64,000 bases of DNA from the NCBI GenBank assembly GCA_001600455.1, contig BCKC01000002.1, positions 558,001 to 622,000 of the forward strand, in the 5' to 3' direction. Source of the DNA: Endocalyx cinctus (taxonomy: Eukaryota; Ascomycota; Sordariomycetes; Amphisphaeriales; Apiosporaceae). Positions 30,436 to 41,076 of this stretch are shown here, in pieces (the stretch's first letter is position 1; every line of letters begins with the position of its first letter). The notes below the pieces were generated by a model, which searched no databases, was not told the origin of the DNA, and saw nothing but the letters and a program-made list of their open reading frames with translations. The position numbers were made by a program, and so were the translations under genes.

Positions 30436-31692
30436 ATGGCGGGGACACAATTACCAACACACTTGCAGATCTTTAACCCAGCTCCTGCTCCGGTTGATAT
30501 CATAAGCCCCCGTTCATCTACGTTTACTTTATTCCCCCGACTACCAATCGAGCTTCGCCAGAAGATATGGCGCTACTCGCTTGAGAGACCGCGCATGATT
30601 AAACTCCTTCTAAGAGATCACGAATTAATGCACATGGTCTTATCCATCCAGGGAGAGAACTCATCGTCATCCGCCAGCCAAGGTGAGCCACGCGCCGTGG
30701 TAGTTGTCCTAAGCCGCCAGGTTCTAAGCAAGCTGCTCCGAGTCAACAGCGATGCGAGAGAAACGGCCCTATCTTTTTATCGTGCCCACCTTCCATGTAG
30801 GATGAGCAGGAAGGGAGATGACAGAGGGGTGGTGACGGTTGAGGGAATGCTCTACATCAATCCCGAGTTTGACTTTCTGGTTTTTGAAACACAAGAATAT
30901 CAGAACAGGGAAATTTTTATTCCCTTCATACACTACTTCAAAACTGTCGTCGACCCTCGCCAAGTTGGTATTCTCAACCTCGCCGTAGATTCAGAGGGGG
31001 TTGGTCTCATAGCAGGCACGAACCCTCAAGACTACGATCTTTCCTTGAGAAACTCGATAGCTGACACGCTGAAAAACCTTCGTCACGTCTTCTTTCTTAA
31101 TATTTTAAACACCAACCGCATTATCCCGGGCATCAGAAGAGCGTCCAAGCCGCTCGGAGCAGCTTTCAACCGTTCCTATCCTATTGAGGCGGCAAGCACG
31201 TCATTTCAACTCATCTCTCGCGATCCACGTGCCATCGGCTTAGACCTTAAGGTGATCTACGCCGGCTTGAATCCCCAGGGGATAATGAGCTCTTGGCAAA
31301 AGGCGCTGAATACCTGGGGAGTGATATCGACTACAGATACCCAGGGCGCAACTAAAACGGAACTTCGCCATCTCGTCGCGTCCTCTTCAGGACCCGGTTC
31401 GGCCCTCGATCGCGAAAGTGCGGAGGCCTCGCTGAGGGCTCAGGATAAATGGTATGTCGAGAACGGCCGTCCAGACTGGCATTTGTCGACGGAACTTTGG
31501 AGAGCCACCGATACGGAGGGACTGAGCGACGAAGATCTACAAGCGGCCTTGAATGTGAAAGCTGCTTTTGGGTTCTGGTTATTCCCGGTGGATGCTATGG
31601 ACTCGAGTAATATCGTTGAGTATGATATTGAATTCCCCATAAGGGACCTGTCAAAATATTGGCCTGAGCTTGGTTTATGGGACTTACAATAG
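30436..31692 (+). CDS. 2EXR-domain (F-box-like) protein
   Basis: Intronless, 418 aa. The N-terminal signature FTLFPRLPIELRQKIWRYSL is the 2EXR motif, an F-box-like segment of fungal proteins. After it come a hydrophobic strand region (YINPEFDFLVFE) typical of this group and a long variable C-terminus. The family is strongly expanded in Pezizomycotina; partners and function are mostly unknown. A role as adaptor for a ubiquitin ligase is only suggested by the F-box resemblance. The start was chosen as the first Met, 32 residues before the motif; no alternative is better. Confidence 0.85.
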   Translation: MAGTQLPTHLQIFNPAPAPVDIISPRSSTFTLFPRLPIELRQKIWRYSLERPRMIKLLLRDHELMHMVLSIQGENSSSSASQGEPRAVVVVLSRQVLSKLLRVNSDARETALSFYRAHLPCRMSRKGDDRGVVTVEGMLYINPEFDFLVFETQEYQNREIFIPFIHYFKTVVDPRQVGILNLAVDSEGVGLIAGTNPQDYDLSLRNSIADTLKNLRHVFFLNILNTNRIIPGIRRASKPLGAAFNRSYPIEAASTSFQLISRDPRAIGLDLKVIYAGLNPQGIMSSWQKALNTWGVISTTDTQGATKTELRHLVASSSGPGSALDRESAEASLRAQDKWYVENGRPDWHLSTELWRATDTEGLSDEDLQAALNVKAAFGFWLFPVDAMDSSNIVEYDIEFPIRDLSKYWPELGLWDLQ

Positions 31693-31916
31693 ACTTGTGG
31701 GAGGATGGATGGGATAAACCATAACATAGTGACAAATACATAGAATTACACTCACAGCTTCATAATTAGTTAGACATCTTTTGGTCAGCTTAAAATTAAA
31801 ATGACTAATTACGATTAAATCCAAGACGCAAGATAAGCGAGATAGCTAACCTCCTTCATTGCTTCACATAAGACACATAAAATACATAAATGATAATACA
31901 CAGGCCTAACCTTTCC

Positions 31917-32318
31917 TTACATCAAACTCCAAGATAAAAACCCCAGAACTATAAATACCACTTTCTTAACCCCGAAAGACCCAAGCCGCGCCGTCGCAGC
32001 GGCATTATCCCCATCCAACACGGTAAGGACCTGAGGCGCGGTATAGTTCTCATTCCCCGTCGCGCGACGCCCTTCGTCCGTCAGACAGCTCCGAAAGTCG
32101 TCCTCCCAGCTCCGGACGTCGAAGTCGTCGTCGACGTCCTCGTCTATCTCGCACCACGTGAAGCAGCCGGCTTCTTTGGCCTCGTTCGGAGAGCAGCAGT
32201 TCTTCATGGCGGTCACGTTGTCGGCGCTCCAGCTGCTTTCGATGTAGGCGAGGTTGATGGTCCCGGGTATGACGCCCTGGATGTTGATAGGGTTGCATGT
32301 GACGTTGACGTCCGACAT
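31917..32318 (-). CDS. small Cys-containing protein with hydrophobic C-terminus
   Basis: Intronless, 133 aa. It opens MSDVNVTCNPINIQGVIPGT, has a central NCCSPNEAKEAGCFTWCE cluster and one more Cys (RSCLTDEG), six Cys in total. It ends in a hydrophobic tail (VVFIVLGFLSWSLM) preceded by small residues and KK. The tail resembles a GPI-attachment signal or tail anchor, yet no N-terminal signal peptide is present. Either the real start is in an unseen upstream exon, or it is a tail-anchored protein. I recall similar short fungal proteins with this CC...C..C layout, but no function. A run of 39 pyrimidine-biased bases just upstream fits a promoter. Confidence 0.65.
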   Translation of the reverse strand: MSDVNVTCNPINIQGVIPGTINLAYIESSWSADNVTAMKNCCSPNEAKEAGCFTWCEIDEDVDDDFDVRSWEDDFRSCLTDEGRRATGNENYTAPQVLTVLDGDNAAATARLGSFGVKKVVFIVLGFLSWSLM

Positions 32319-33446
32319 ATTTTCTATTTTTATGTTTTTGTTTTTCTTTGGACGTCTTTCAAACAGGTGATCTTTTTTAAAGTTTTTTTTTTTTCTCAGT
32401 GCGTTGGAACTGTTCGATTCGTACGTAAGACTTGTTGTTATGAAGGAACCAACGTGTTTTCTAGTTTATTTTTCTCATGTAAGATGAAGGAGTTCTTGGG
32501 GTAATTGGCTGCTGGCGGTAAAAAGAACTCTTTATGCGGCGCAGGATGATATATCGCAATTTCGCCTTATATTCTCATGTTGGTTCAATTCTATGAATGA
32601 TATCATTGGGATTCTTAATATCAAGCTTGCCAAGGTGATGAGCAGCTTGGCGAGTATAAAAATAATTTATTTTGTGGTGCAGGATTTCACTTAATCAGCA
32701 ACGAACACTCGCAGGGGGATTTACTTGGCGAAAAGATGAGGCTATGACTTCTCATAAGCAGGATGCAGCTGAAAAGAAAAATCGTCAGCCAAGATCATGA
32801 AAAGGTCCTGGAGAATCTGCAAGAGACTTATCGGTATACAGATCGGCGTCGAACCGAACAGGATCCTGGATTTGATGCTTGCATACAGATGCAAGCCGTG
32901 CCATGGGAAATCGCCTCAATTGAGCACATCCCAGACGTCATATATACTACATTTTCGACGTTGATATGCCCTCTGGACTGTAAGATTATAAGAATTTCTT
33001 TTTTAGAAACTGAAAATCTTTCTCCTTCTCGAAGTCCAGTTCAGAGTGCGGGGGAGCTCAACGAAGAAGATCCTATATGATACAATAATGTTTCTAATTT
33101 CGGTGACTGAGAGCTGGCTTGACGTAGTTTGAGTGAAGTTGTAGAAATGATCATACGGAATACACCATAACGTTCCTATTCACTCTCGCCTGAAGCGACA
33201 ATGGCGATACGTTTATAAAAGGGCATAACGTTACGAGAAGAAACATTTTTTTTCCCTATCAATTAGACTAGACAACAACTCAATCTAAGACTACACACAC
33301 AAATCATCTTCAAATTCTATCTTCATTTCCTTTTGTTCACTCTTGATTTCAGCAAGACGAATTTGCTATAATCCACCATAACGAAATTTCATACATACCT
33401 AAATATCTCTTTAATCATTCTACCCGATTTATCTTAAATAATCAAG
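32319..33446. other. divergent intergenic region
   Basis: An open frame of 105 codons at 32763-33080 has no family similarity, and it is not called. The right part is the promoter of the secreted protein at 33447, with a TATA box at 33214 and a pyrimidine-rich leader. Confidence 0.5.
33214..33220 (+). promoter_or_regulatory. TATA box of Cys-rich secreted protein gene
   Basis: TATAAAA followed by GGGC, 227 bases before the start at 33447, ahead of a long CA/CT-rich leader typical of fungal 5' UTRs. Confidence 0.45.
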
Positions 33447-34238
33447 ATGAAGACTGTACTTTGTTTCTCAGCTATCTTAGCGGCCGTTTCTGCCGTACCC
33501 TCCCCGAGACCGCAACTTTGCGGTGGCCCCAACTCTAACTGCGAGTTAGTGAACAACAACGGGACTAAGAGCTACAGATTCAAATCCGGGTTCGAACCCG
33601 GCTCCGCGGACCACAAAAGAAGGTTTTACTCCAGGCCCGCTCGACGACAAGATGACGAAGAAGAAAGCAACGCCGAGTTGAAAGTCGTCATGGGCGAGAC
33701 CAAGATGCAGTGGGGATGCGACACGGACGTGTTCCAGACCATCATGGACGCGATCGACGAGAACTGCGGATCCGAGGCCGGATGCGACGGGGGTAAGAAG
33801 AAGGAGATCAAAGTCGACAAGTGGGAGGGTGAGACCGATAAGCCCACCGAAGCGTCGCTGAACATCCTGGTCGAAGGCAAATATTACGACCAGGAACTTA
33901 TGGAGTTCTTGAAAGAAGCTATGGGGAAAACCGTCAGCGACGACAGCGTCGAAACGGATGAGCAGGAGTGGACCGTGGATCGTTCCGCTTCGGCCAACCA
34001 CTGGGGATTGGGCGACGAACACGGAGATTGCGCCATCAAGAACTTCCCTAACTACATCGCTATCAACCGCTTCGAAGACGAAAATCTGAAGGATTACATG
34101 GAGATGCATGCGGAGCTTGTCGAGGGCGAGAAGAACTGTCTAGGAGTGAGCGTCCTAGGTGCCATTGCTGGGGCAATCAACCCTCTCGCCGGCAAGTTCT
34201 TTGGAGCTGCTAAAGTGTTATGTGAGAGCGAACTATGA
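33447..34238 (+). CDS. secreted Cys-containing orphan protein (effector-like)
   Basis: Intronless, 263 aa. Signal peptide MKTVLCFSAILAAVSAVPS. Dibasic Kex2-type sites (HKRRF and ARRQDD) lie at residues ~52-68, so the N-terminal ~50 residues, with two cysteines, may be removed as a propeptide. The mature part has six cysteines, including GCDTD, ENCGSEAGCDGG and GDCAIKNF, and ends with a hydrophobic GVSVLGAIAGAINPLAGKFFGAAKVLC segment. The protein is acidic overall. No family is recognised. Secretion, processing sites and cysteines are typical of fungal effectors or antimicrobial proteins, but this is inference. A TATA box and a long leader precede it. Confidence 0.78.
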   Translation: MKTVLCFSAILAAVSAVPSPRPQLCGGPNSNCELVNNNGTKSYRFKSGFEPGSADHKRRFYSRPARRQDDEEESNAELKVVMGETKMQWGCDTDVFQTIMDAIDENCGSEAGCDGGKKKEIKVDKWEGETDKPTEASLNILVEGKYYDQELMEFLKEAMGKTVSDDSVETDEQEWTVDRSASANHWGLGDEHGDCAIKNFPNYIAINRFEDENLKDYMEMHAELVEGEKNCLGVSVLGAIAGAINPLAGKFFGAAKVLCESEL

Positions 34239-34816
34239 TAAAATCTTTTAGCGGTTGAGTCCATTTTGGCAGCTGCCGGAAAGGATTTAGACTCTTGACT
34301 GTGTCGAGATGACTGTTTCATACATTTTACATTTTCCCTTTTCAGCCTTTTATTCTTGGAGTTATAATGTATTCCTTTGTTTTGTACTTTTATCATGTAT
34401 TTCTTTTATGTATTCCCCTTTCTCACGACTATACCATACCGAATGTACTTATTATGTAGTAGCGCAATTGAATTTATGCCTTTAACAACATTGCCATCCT
34501 TACTAGTTAACGTGCCACCCTAGAAATGCACCACCCATACTGTACGCATTTCACTATAAGTGACTTAGGCTCGGCGCTTTACTTATAAATCTTACTAGAT
34601 TGAACACTTAAAAGTTCAGCTGTCGTTGCCGACGGTAGTTTCAATAGCCTGTTTCGGGAGGTCCCTAAGCTTCTGGCTGTAATACTTGCCCTAATTAGTG
34701 CTATAGTATTAGCCCCTATATTTTAACCCGTAAGGGCGAAGATAAAGGATCATGTCAGACAACGTTTTGACTTATATACATCATGGTTGTTGATTAGTTT
34801 TCGTTCCTTCTCTACG
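34239..34816. other. 3' intergenic between convergent genes
   Basis: AT-rich; 3' flanks of the secreted-protein gene and of the SDR gene. Nothing else recognised. Confidence 0.5.
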
Positions 34817-36082
34817 CTACAAGAAAGGTTTAATCTGGTTATCACACCACGCCAAGAATTTGGCAGACACTCCCGTTTCAGTGATCGAACGCTCAACTCC
34901 GGCCGGAAGACTACCGAACCTCCCCCAAGGATACACGTAAGCCCCACTCTTGTCTGGGGTCACTTCGGGGCTAAGTGCGGCCCAAAGCTCCGTGTAAGCA
35001 CCCTGAATGGCCGGGAAGAGCATGAGGCGATCCTAGGTAAGGGGTAATTAGTTTCATATTAGTTCAGTCGTCAATCTTTTTTTTTTTTTTTTACAATCGG
35101 AATTAAGAATAAGGGGGAAAAGAAGCATAATCAGAAAATAAAGTCCTCTCTAATTATGATTTACTTACCGCCACCCAGTGCTCCAAACCCGTCCAATGTC
35201 GCTGTAGTTCCGTGCGCAAGTTCCCCGGGTTAAACGCGACGTGCACGACGCCGGTTTTCGGGGTCGTTTTGGCGCACTCGCGCGCGAAAAAGGCGTTGCC
35301 GACTTTGGTCTGAGCGTAGTTGGGCTTCACGCCTTTGTCGCTAGGGCTCCCGTCGGCCTCGAGCACCAAGCCTTGCGGGTCCGGAACGGTAGTGTGAATG
35401 GTGACGGATCCCGCCCAGAGGACGCGCACGCTGGCCGTGTTTGTGTCGGAAGAGGAAGCGGTTCGTTCCAGCAAAGGAAGTAGAAGTTGGTACAGCAGGT
35501 AAGGGCCTACGCAGTTGGTGCCGAATTGCAGGTCGTTTCCTTGTGCGTCGACGCTGCCTTTTGGTGGATACATCACCTAGAGTAGATCCAACATCAAGTC
35601 ATATTAGCAGGGCGAGATTCGGATTACTAATAGGGGTAATTTTGACCCTGGATTAGGTAGACGGGCGCTCCTACACCGGCATTGTTCACCAGCACGTCAA
35701 GGCGCGTCTGTTTGGCAGTGAAAGCTTCGACCGCGGGCTTGAGAGTTGATAAATCCGAAAGATCAAGTTGAAGAAAATCAATAGACCCTTTGCTACCGCT
35801 ACATGATTTTTTGATATCCGAGATAGCTTTGGTAGCCTTCGATTCGGAACGACCGGCAATCCAAACCGTGGCGTTATGTGCATACAGAATCTTGCACAGT
35901 TCAAATCCTATACCGACATATCCACCCGTGACGAGAAACACCTATGATAACGAACGTGTGAGATCTTAGATATAAGTCGAGGTAGGCATGTTGTTACTCA
36001 CCCGACCCGTTTGATCGGGACAATTCTTTTCCGTAAGAGGCGCCGCAGGGATAAAAAGGAGCTGGCTGAAAATATTGCCCAT
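34817..36082 (-). CDS. short-chain dehydrogenase/reductase (retinol-dehydrogenase-like)
   Basis: Four exons on the minus strand: 36002-36082, 35675-35941, 35169-35576 and 34817-35032, 323 aa. The cofactor motif is VFLVTGGYVGIGFE (TGxxxGIG). NNAGVMYPPKG is created exactly across the exon 2/3 junction, which supports that splice (donor GTAGGA). The catalytic Ser is in LWAGSV and the Tyr-Lys pair in YAQTKVGN. The last exon supplies the C-terminal substrate-binding part, with GAYTELWAALSP, common to fungal NAD(P) SDRs of the WWOX/retinol dehydrogenase type. An active soluble oxidoreductase is expected. A P450 gene starts on the same strand upstream, 0.9 kb away, so joint use is possible but unproven. 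A TATATAAA box precedes the start. Confidence 0.9.
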
Positions 36083-37024
36083 CGTGGAATCGCGGCGACA
36101 ATAGATAGTGAGTGAAAATACTCCAAAAATTGTCAAAGAACGGAAGTGAAAGATTTAAGCGGGTTCATTGGCGGTTTATATAAGTTTCGATTCCACCGTG
36201 AATCGATACTTATTCAACCCCAGTAACATTTAGTAATCAACCGTTGGCATTTTAACTGAAGTAGTTTAGCTGGCTTCCTTAATTATATGCGGAATTCGGA
36301 GATTACCCGAGTTAAGTCCCCACACCCAATCATAGAAGGATTCTTAACAAGTTGCCAACCAATCACATAAATTATCATAATTGCGTACTACAATCAAGAC
36401 AAAAGTTCCCTTGGTTATCATAGTGTAGACGGAGTAAAGCGGGAAATCCTTTATCGTAGGTTGGTACCCTAGTCACACTACACTAACCTACATAAGATAA
36501 CTCGAGTTGCCAGAGCTCCCAGCGATGATATTTAGTAAGGAACACACAGTCACTTCGCCAAACATTTAAACCGAGATTCAGATTAAGACCTTGTCAAATA
36601 TAATCTGGCAATGACTTAATTAATATACTCCCACTTGAGGGCACATACGGTAAGTTGCAATTTAGTAAAACTTACAATTCTTATTAAAGTCAAGGGTCTG
36701 CATGCTTCGTCAGCCCGCGTCCCACTCTGCCCAATAGAACTTTAGCTTATCAAGCTGAATTTCTTGCTTTTCTTCCGGAATATTATATGCAGCGTATCCG
36801 GAAAACCTTAGTTTAGTCCAACCTAGACTTTACAAGACATAAAAAACCGAAAGCGGAAATAGTGTTCCTTTGTATGCCAGTAAAAGCATACCCTGCTCGG
36901 CGGCCGAGCTGACAGAACACTCTAGACAAAGACATAATGACAAAACTAGTTAACCCTCGACACCTTCCCTACTGCATTTGATAATCTTGGTTTTCTGTTC
37001 ACTTCCAACTCAGTACGGGAATAC
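36083..37024. other. intergenic between SDR and P450
   Basis: Holds the SDR promoter (TATA at 36175) and the 3' side of the P450. No gene seen. Confidence 0.5.
36175..36182 (-). promoter_or_regulatory. TATA box of SDR gene
   Basis: Reads TATATAAA on the minus strand, 93 bases upstream of the start at 36082. A CCAAT pentamer lies on the same strand just downstream. Confidence 0.5.
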
Positions 37025-38917
37025 TTATGAGAATCTTACTCTCATCTTCATTCCATCTACTGGTTTAGATGTGACTTGCTGCGTCTAACATGAGTCAAGT
37101 CAGATTTAGAACCATGTTGTAACAACCGCTGATAGTTATCGGCATTACTTACCTTATAAATCAAAGACTTCACTTTATACTGGCCGTAATCATCGAGCTC
37201 GGCCTTATTGTCTCCATCCAAGGCGATTTCACCCAGTCCAACCTTGGTGAAATCGTATCGCCGCGCGATAACGGCGATGATAATGCGTAGTTCGATATTT
37301 GCAAATTCCTGGCCGATACAGTTACGCGGTCCACGCTCAAACGGCCTCCAGGCACTAGCGGGTATTTCTCCAGACGTTGAATCAAGCCACCGCTCCGGTG
37401 CGAAACTGTTTGCCGATTCTCCATAGATTTTTGGATCGCGGTGGATAATAGTCTCGCAGTTATAGATAACAATATTATCCAGGCAGTGGCTTTCACCTTC
37501 TGGTGTGCGTACCGTGAGTCCTGTACCTGGTTTCGTCATACGCGCGGTAGCAGCTACTCAAATGAGTTGAGGTCAGCATCTTGAGTTTTGGCGAAGAGAA
37601 GATGAGCCATAATAAATAATACGCCGAATAAAGAACTTCTATAAACATTAAACTAGCTGAAAAAGTCCTCTAGTAAGGAGAGTTCTTGCTTTCCGAAGTA
37701 CTGACCTGGAGGGTGAAGACGGAGAGTCTCCTTAATCACAGCTGCGATATATGACATCTGATTTACCAACTCCGGGCCTTTAGGAGATGAAAGTTGAGCA
37801 TGAATACTTTCTGGGTCTGCACCACGACCTAGAATACCATCCAGCTCAGCTCTCACAGCATGGAGTGCGTGCGGAGTGCGTGAGAGTTCATAGACGACCC
37901 AAGCCAACGTGATGCTGATCGTGTCGTGACCGGCTACCATGAAAGTTTTCAATTGGTCGCACGTCGTGTCGATAACATCGGGAGATAAAGTCTCGGCGTT
38001 CTGAAGATTAAGTGAAAGTATACTGCGCAACTCTCCGATCTTGGAGCTCTGAGCTTGCATCTCCGCGTATTTGCGACGAATGAGAGCCTTTACGATGGTG
38101 TCGATTTCTATCCCTAATCGGTGGCGTCTCATTGTAATTTGAGGGATCATCCACCAAGGCAAGTCTGATCTGTCGCCTGAGTAGGTTGCGAGAAGTTCGG
38201 CGTACAGCTTTATTAGCCGGCCTTGCTGAGCTGGATAAGGTGTTTGAGCTTCAAGGTCGACATCCATGATCACAGCACCAATGATATCAAATGTCAAATT
38301 AATGACGAGTGGCACTAGAGCAAACTCATCTCCTGAGTCAGATAAAGAGTCAAGACGGTCCGTGAAACTAGACACTTTTTCCAAAATGCATGGCAGTAAC
38401 GTCATCAAGTGTTGGTGAGCAAAACCCGGATTGAATCTTTTCCGGATTGATTTCCATTCGTCACCGTGCGAGGTCAAAATTGAGGCTTCGCCCATGAGAG
38501 GTGTCAAGTATTTTAAATCAGATTTTGGCGGGCTATTTGGGAAAAGGTTCGAGGCTTTGGATATCTGCTCCGCAATCTCGTGACTCGTGATGATAACCAT
38601 AGGGCTACTGACCGGTCTTAGATCGACGAACATAAGGGGTGGTTTCCCGAGTGTTTCGTGCATCGCGGAGAAGACCAAATCTATTACCCGGTAAGGAGAC
38701 TTGTCATTCTAAAAAACTTGAAGCTATAAAAAATACCTGGATGCCCATCTGCCTGATCACGTGGAGTGTATTCGTCGAATATTTTTAAGTGTCCAAAGAG
38801 TAATGACGGTGGAAGCTGGGGAAGACGGGCATACTGTTTGAACCGTTTATAGCTCAAAAGCGTGTATATATACACAAGAAGCAGCGGTATGGTTGCAAGA
38901 ATGATTGATTTAAACAT
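37025..38917 (-). CDS. cytochrome P450 monooxygenase (StcS/VerA-like fungal type)
   Basis: Four minus-strand exons: 38737-38917, 37706-38680, 37153-37553 and a 60-base last exon 37025-37084, 538 aa. The small last exon supplies the expected family ending (VTSKPVDGMKMRVRFS); reading through the donor instead gives a spurious tail. There is an N-terminal anchor (residues ~4-20), I-helix VAGHDTISITLAW, K-helix KETLRLHPP, with the PPAATAR block formed across the exon 2/3 junction, and heme loop FERGPRNCIGQE (Cys about 464). All essential residues are present. It resembles fungal P450s of the versicolorin/sterigmatocystin-pathway type, but the substrate is unknown. It lies on the same strand as, and upstream of, the SDR at 34817. 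Confidence 0.9.
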
Positions 38918-39641
38918 TTTGGGGGCTGGTCAGTTAATGCGCACCAGAATAAACTTCGTTGTGATAGGAATGGTTAGTCAAAGTGTATTTTGAAAAGTCT
39001 CGGTGCTGAAAGTCGAAGTTGAAGGTTTGTGAAAAAGTAAGACGTTGAGAAATTTTTGTTTTCATGGGTAGATGCAATGGCACAACCAACATAGTAAATC
39101 TGGCCCCCTTGCCTGCAAAATACTACGGCTGCGCAGTTAGTATATCCTACGATCGTCCCACATCGTGAGCAATACGTAACAAGAATTTCTAAATACCGGA
39201 AAGCTTTCTTTGCAAATTCATTACTAGAACGTCGTCGAGGTGAGAATTTCTACAGATACGGGAGCATTTCCCCCAAATTCTGAATGGGAGATTTGATATA
39301 CTATGACATGTAGCCAATACTTGAACAATGTTGGTTCCTGCAACATACACAATGAACGACAGGGGTGATACTATTCAAGCCCTATCGAAGATGGAGGAGG
39401 AGGCTTTGACACTTGACATGCATAGCCTAATCAACACTGTGTCTGGGTGCATGAATAGGGATATAATGACTGTTTCAATAATGTGATATCCCTTTGCAAA
39501 TATATAGAGCCTATGAATCTATACTTGAAAAGTCAAATAGGGCCATACTTTCTACCCCATTTACTGATTAAACGAATCTTAGGTTTGAATTATTTGCCAT
39601 ATGATAAGTTAATTCGATACTCTCTCTTCTTATTAAAGTGT
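38918..39641. other. intergenic, P450 promoter side
   Basis: No gene recognised; 5' flank of the P450 and 3' flank of the 2EXR-like gene. Confidence 0.5.
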
Positions 39642-40307
39642 CTATAAACATTCATTCTCAATTTCATGTTTGCTGGTGTAACTGTGCACACTTTGAGATT
39701 GATCATCAGCAATTATTCTTACTTTTAAGGATGTACGTGCCCACTGGAGAAATTCCAGTCCATACTCTCCGGTCAGTATCAACTCTCTCCAGCCTTCCAG
39801 ATTAGTCAAAAAGTCTAACAACGACTTCCGATATGCGTCCGCTCGAACATTAGGTATGCCACCACCGAAATAGTTCGTCCAGTTGATTTGTATAGATGTG
39901 AGCTGGGGGTGGTTTTGGAAAAGGTCGTCAAGAAAGTGCATGGCTAAGTCGCAAGAAGAAGCATCCAGCCCTAGGTATAAATATCTAACCGCCGAAGGTA
40001 CCATGGGTCCGCACGAAGATACCGCCAAGATGCTACCGCAGTTTTGGATGAACGTAAGTTGTAAAGTAGCGCGGAGGACAGGTCTAGCTTCCTCGCATAT
40101 TTGTTTACATGTTTGCAGGAGGGGAAGATGGGTGGAAATATGGCGCTCGTGGTATTGATAGGCTGGCAGAGGCGAGAAGAACGTAACCTCGGACATGTAA
40201 TTTCTTGCGCAGTATTTATAAATACAGATACGAATCTCCAATGGTAGGTTGAGAAAGAGGGGTTTTCGTAGATCTCCGAGCTCACTACGTGGGATAGCCA
40301 TATTCAA
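39642..40307 (-). CDS. 2EXR/F-box-like domain protein (short)
   Basis: Intronless, 221 aa from the first Met; an in-frame second Met at 40301 is equally possible. The N-terminal motif RKPLFLNLPLEIRICIYKYC is the LPxEIRxxIY signature of 2EXR/F-box-like fungal proteins. It is followed by the typical LLQTCKQICEEARPVL helix. The C-terminal half resembles the hydrophobic pattern in this class (VRYLYLGLDA, LTSIQINW). It is shorter than the copy at 30436 and clearly a different subfamily. Function is unknown; protein-protein adaptor roles are assumed for the class. Confidence 0.78.
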   Translation of the reverse strand: MNMAIPRSELGDLRKPLFLNLPLEIRICIYKYCARNYMSEVTFFSPLPAYQYHERHISTHLPLLQTCKQICEEARPVLRATLQLTFIQNCGSILAVSSCGPMVPSAVRYLYLGLDASSCDLAMHFLDDLFQNHPQLTSIQINWTNYFGGGIPNVRADAYRKSLLDFLTNLEGWRELILTGEYGLEFLQWARTSLKVRIIADDQSQSVHSYTSKHEIENECL

Positions 40308-41076
40308 GACGGCTGTAGTGTAATGAAGAGACTCGTAAGTTTTGTAAGTATGTGAATATATGGATTACTGACATGTAATAATCAGTACAGGAAGAGAATT
40401 TTTATAATTATCATAGAAATGCTATATAATATTTACTGGTTCCCAGAATATACGAATCATGCAGGCAAAATATATCGAAAAAGTGAGTCCAACGTCAGCC
40501 CTAGCGGAAAATATCAATAAGAAGGTTATCTATCACTGTCAGACTGTAACGTGTTCATGGATAAATATACCAAGCAAGCTAGTAAGTACTAACCTATTTC
40601 ATTGGGTTAACGAAAAGAAATCTCACCTTATAGTGCCTCGAATCTGCTTCCAAGCTGCCAAGTTTATCATACAGTTTGTTTGATATAAGTGTTTACTATA
40701 GTATCGATAGTTGTATAACTAGCCATTTCTTTTCACAATAACTTATATTATAGCTGATTTTGTGCGATATCCCTCAGAAAAAAATCGTGCCAATCTCGTC
40801 CTGTCTGTATAACTATATTTATGTATTAAGTATCCTTAATTATATTAAGTTCCTTAGGAAAAGAAACAAAATATATAAAATACGAGTTACACAATCGAAA
40901 GAGAGCCTCCTGTTTGGGTCTCGTGGAGATCTTATAGTCCGGCTTCAACGTCGAACCCCGCTCCAGTCTGTAACGTCATTTCCTTAGTTTGATCGTTTCC
41001 CCCCCTCTCTATAGGCCGAATTCATGCTACGGCAAGCGTCGCGCAAAGCTGGCATTCGCGCAGGGTTCCGCCTGAA
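40308..41076. other. intergenic, AT-rich
   Basis: Two short open frames (40459-40683, 40760-40987) have no family signal. Nothing else seen. Confidence 0.5.

Noticed and set aside
32763..33080. Possible 105-codon gene
   Set aside because: No signal peptide, domain or promoter; not distinguishable from chance.
40898..40978. tRNA-like sequence with a TCGAACC-type loop
   Set aside because: No paired T-stem or acceptor stem could be drawn; not a tRNA.
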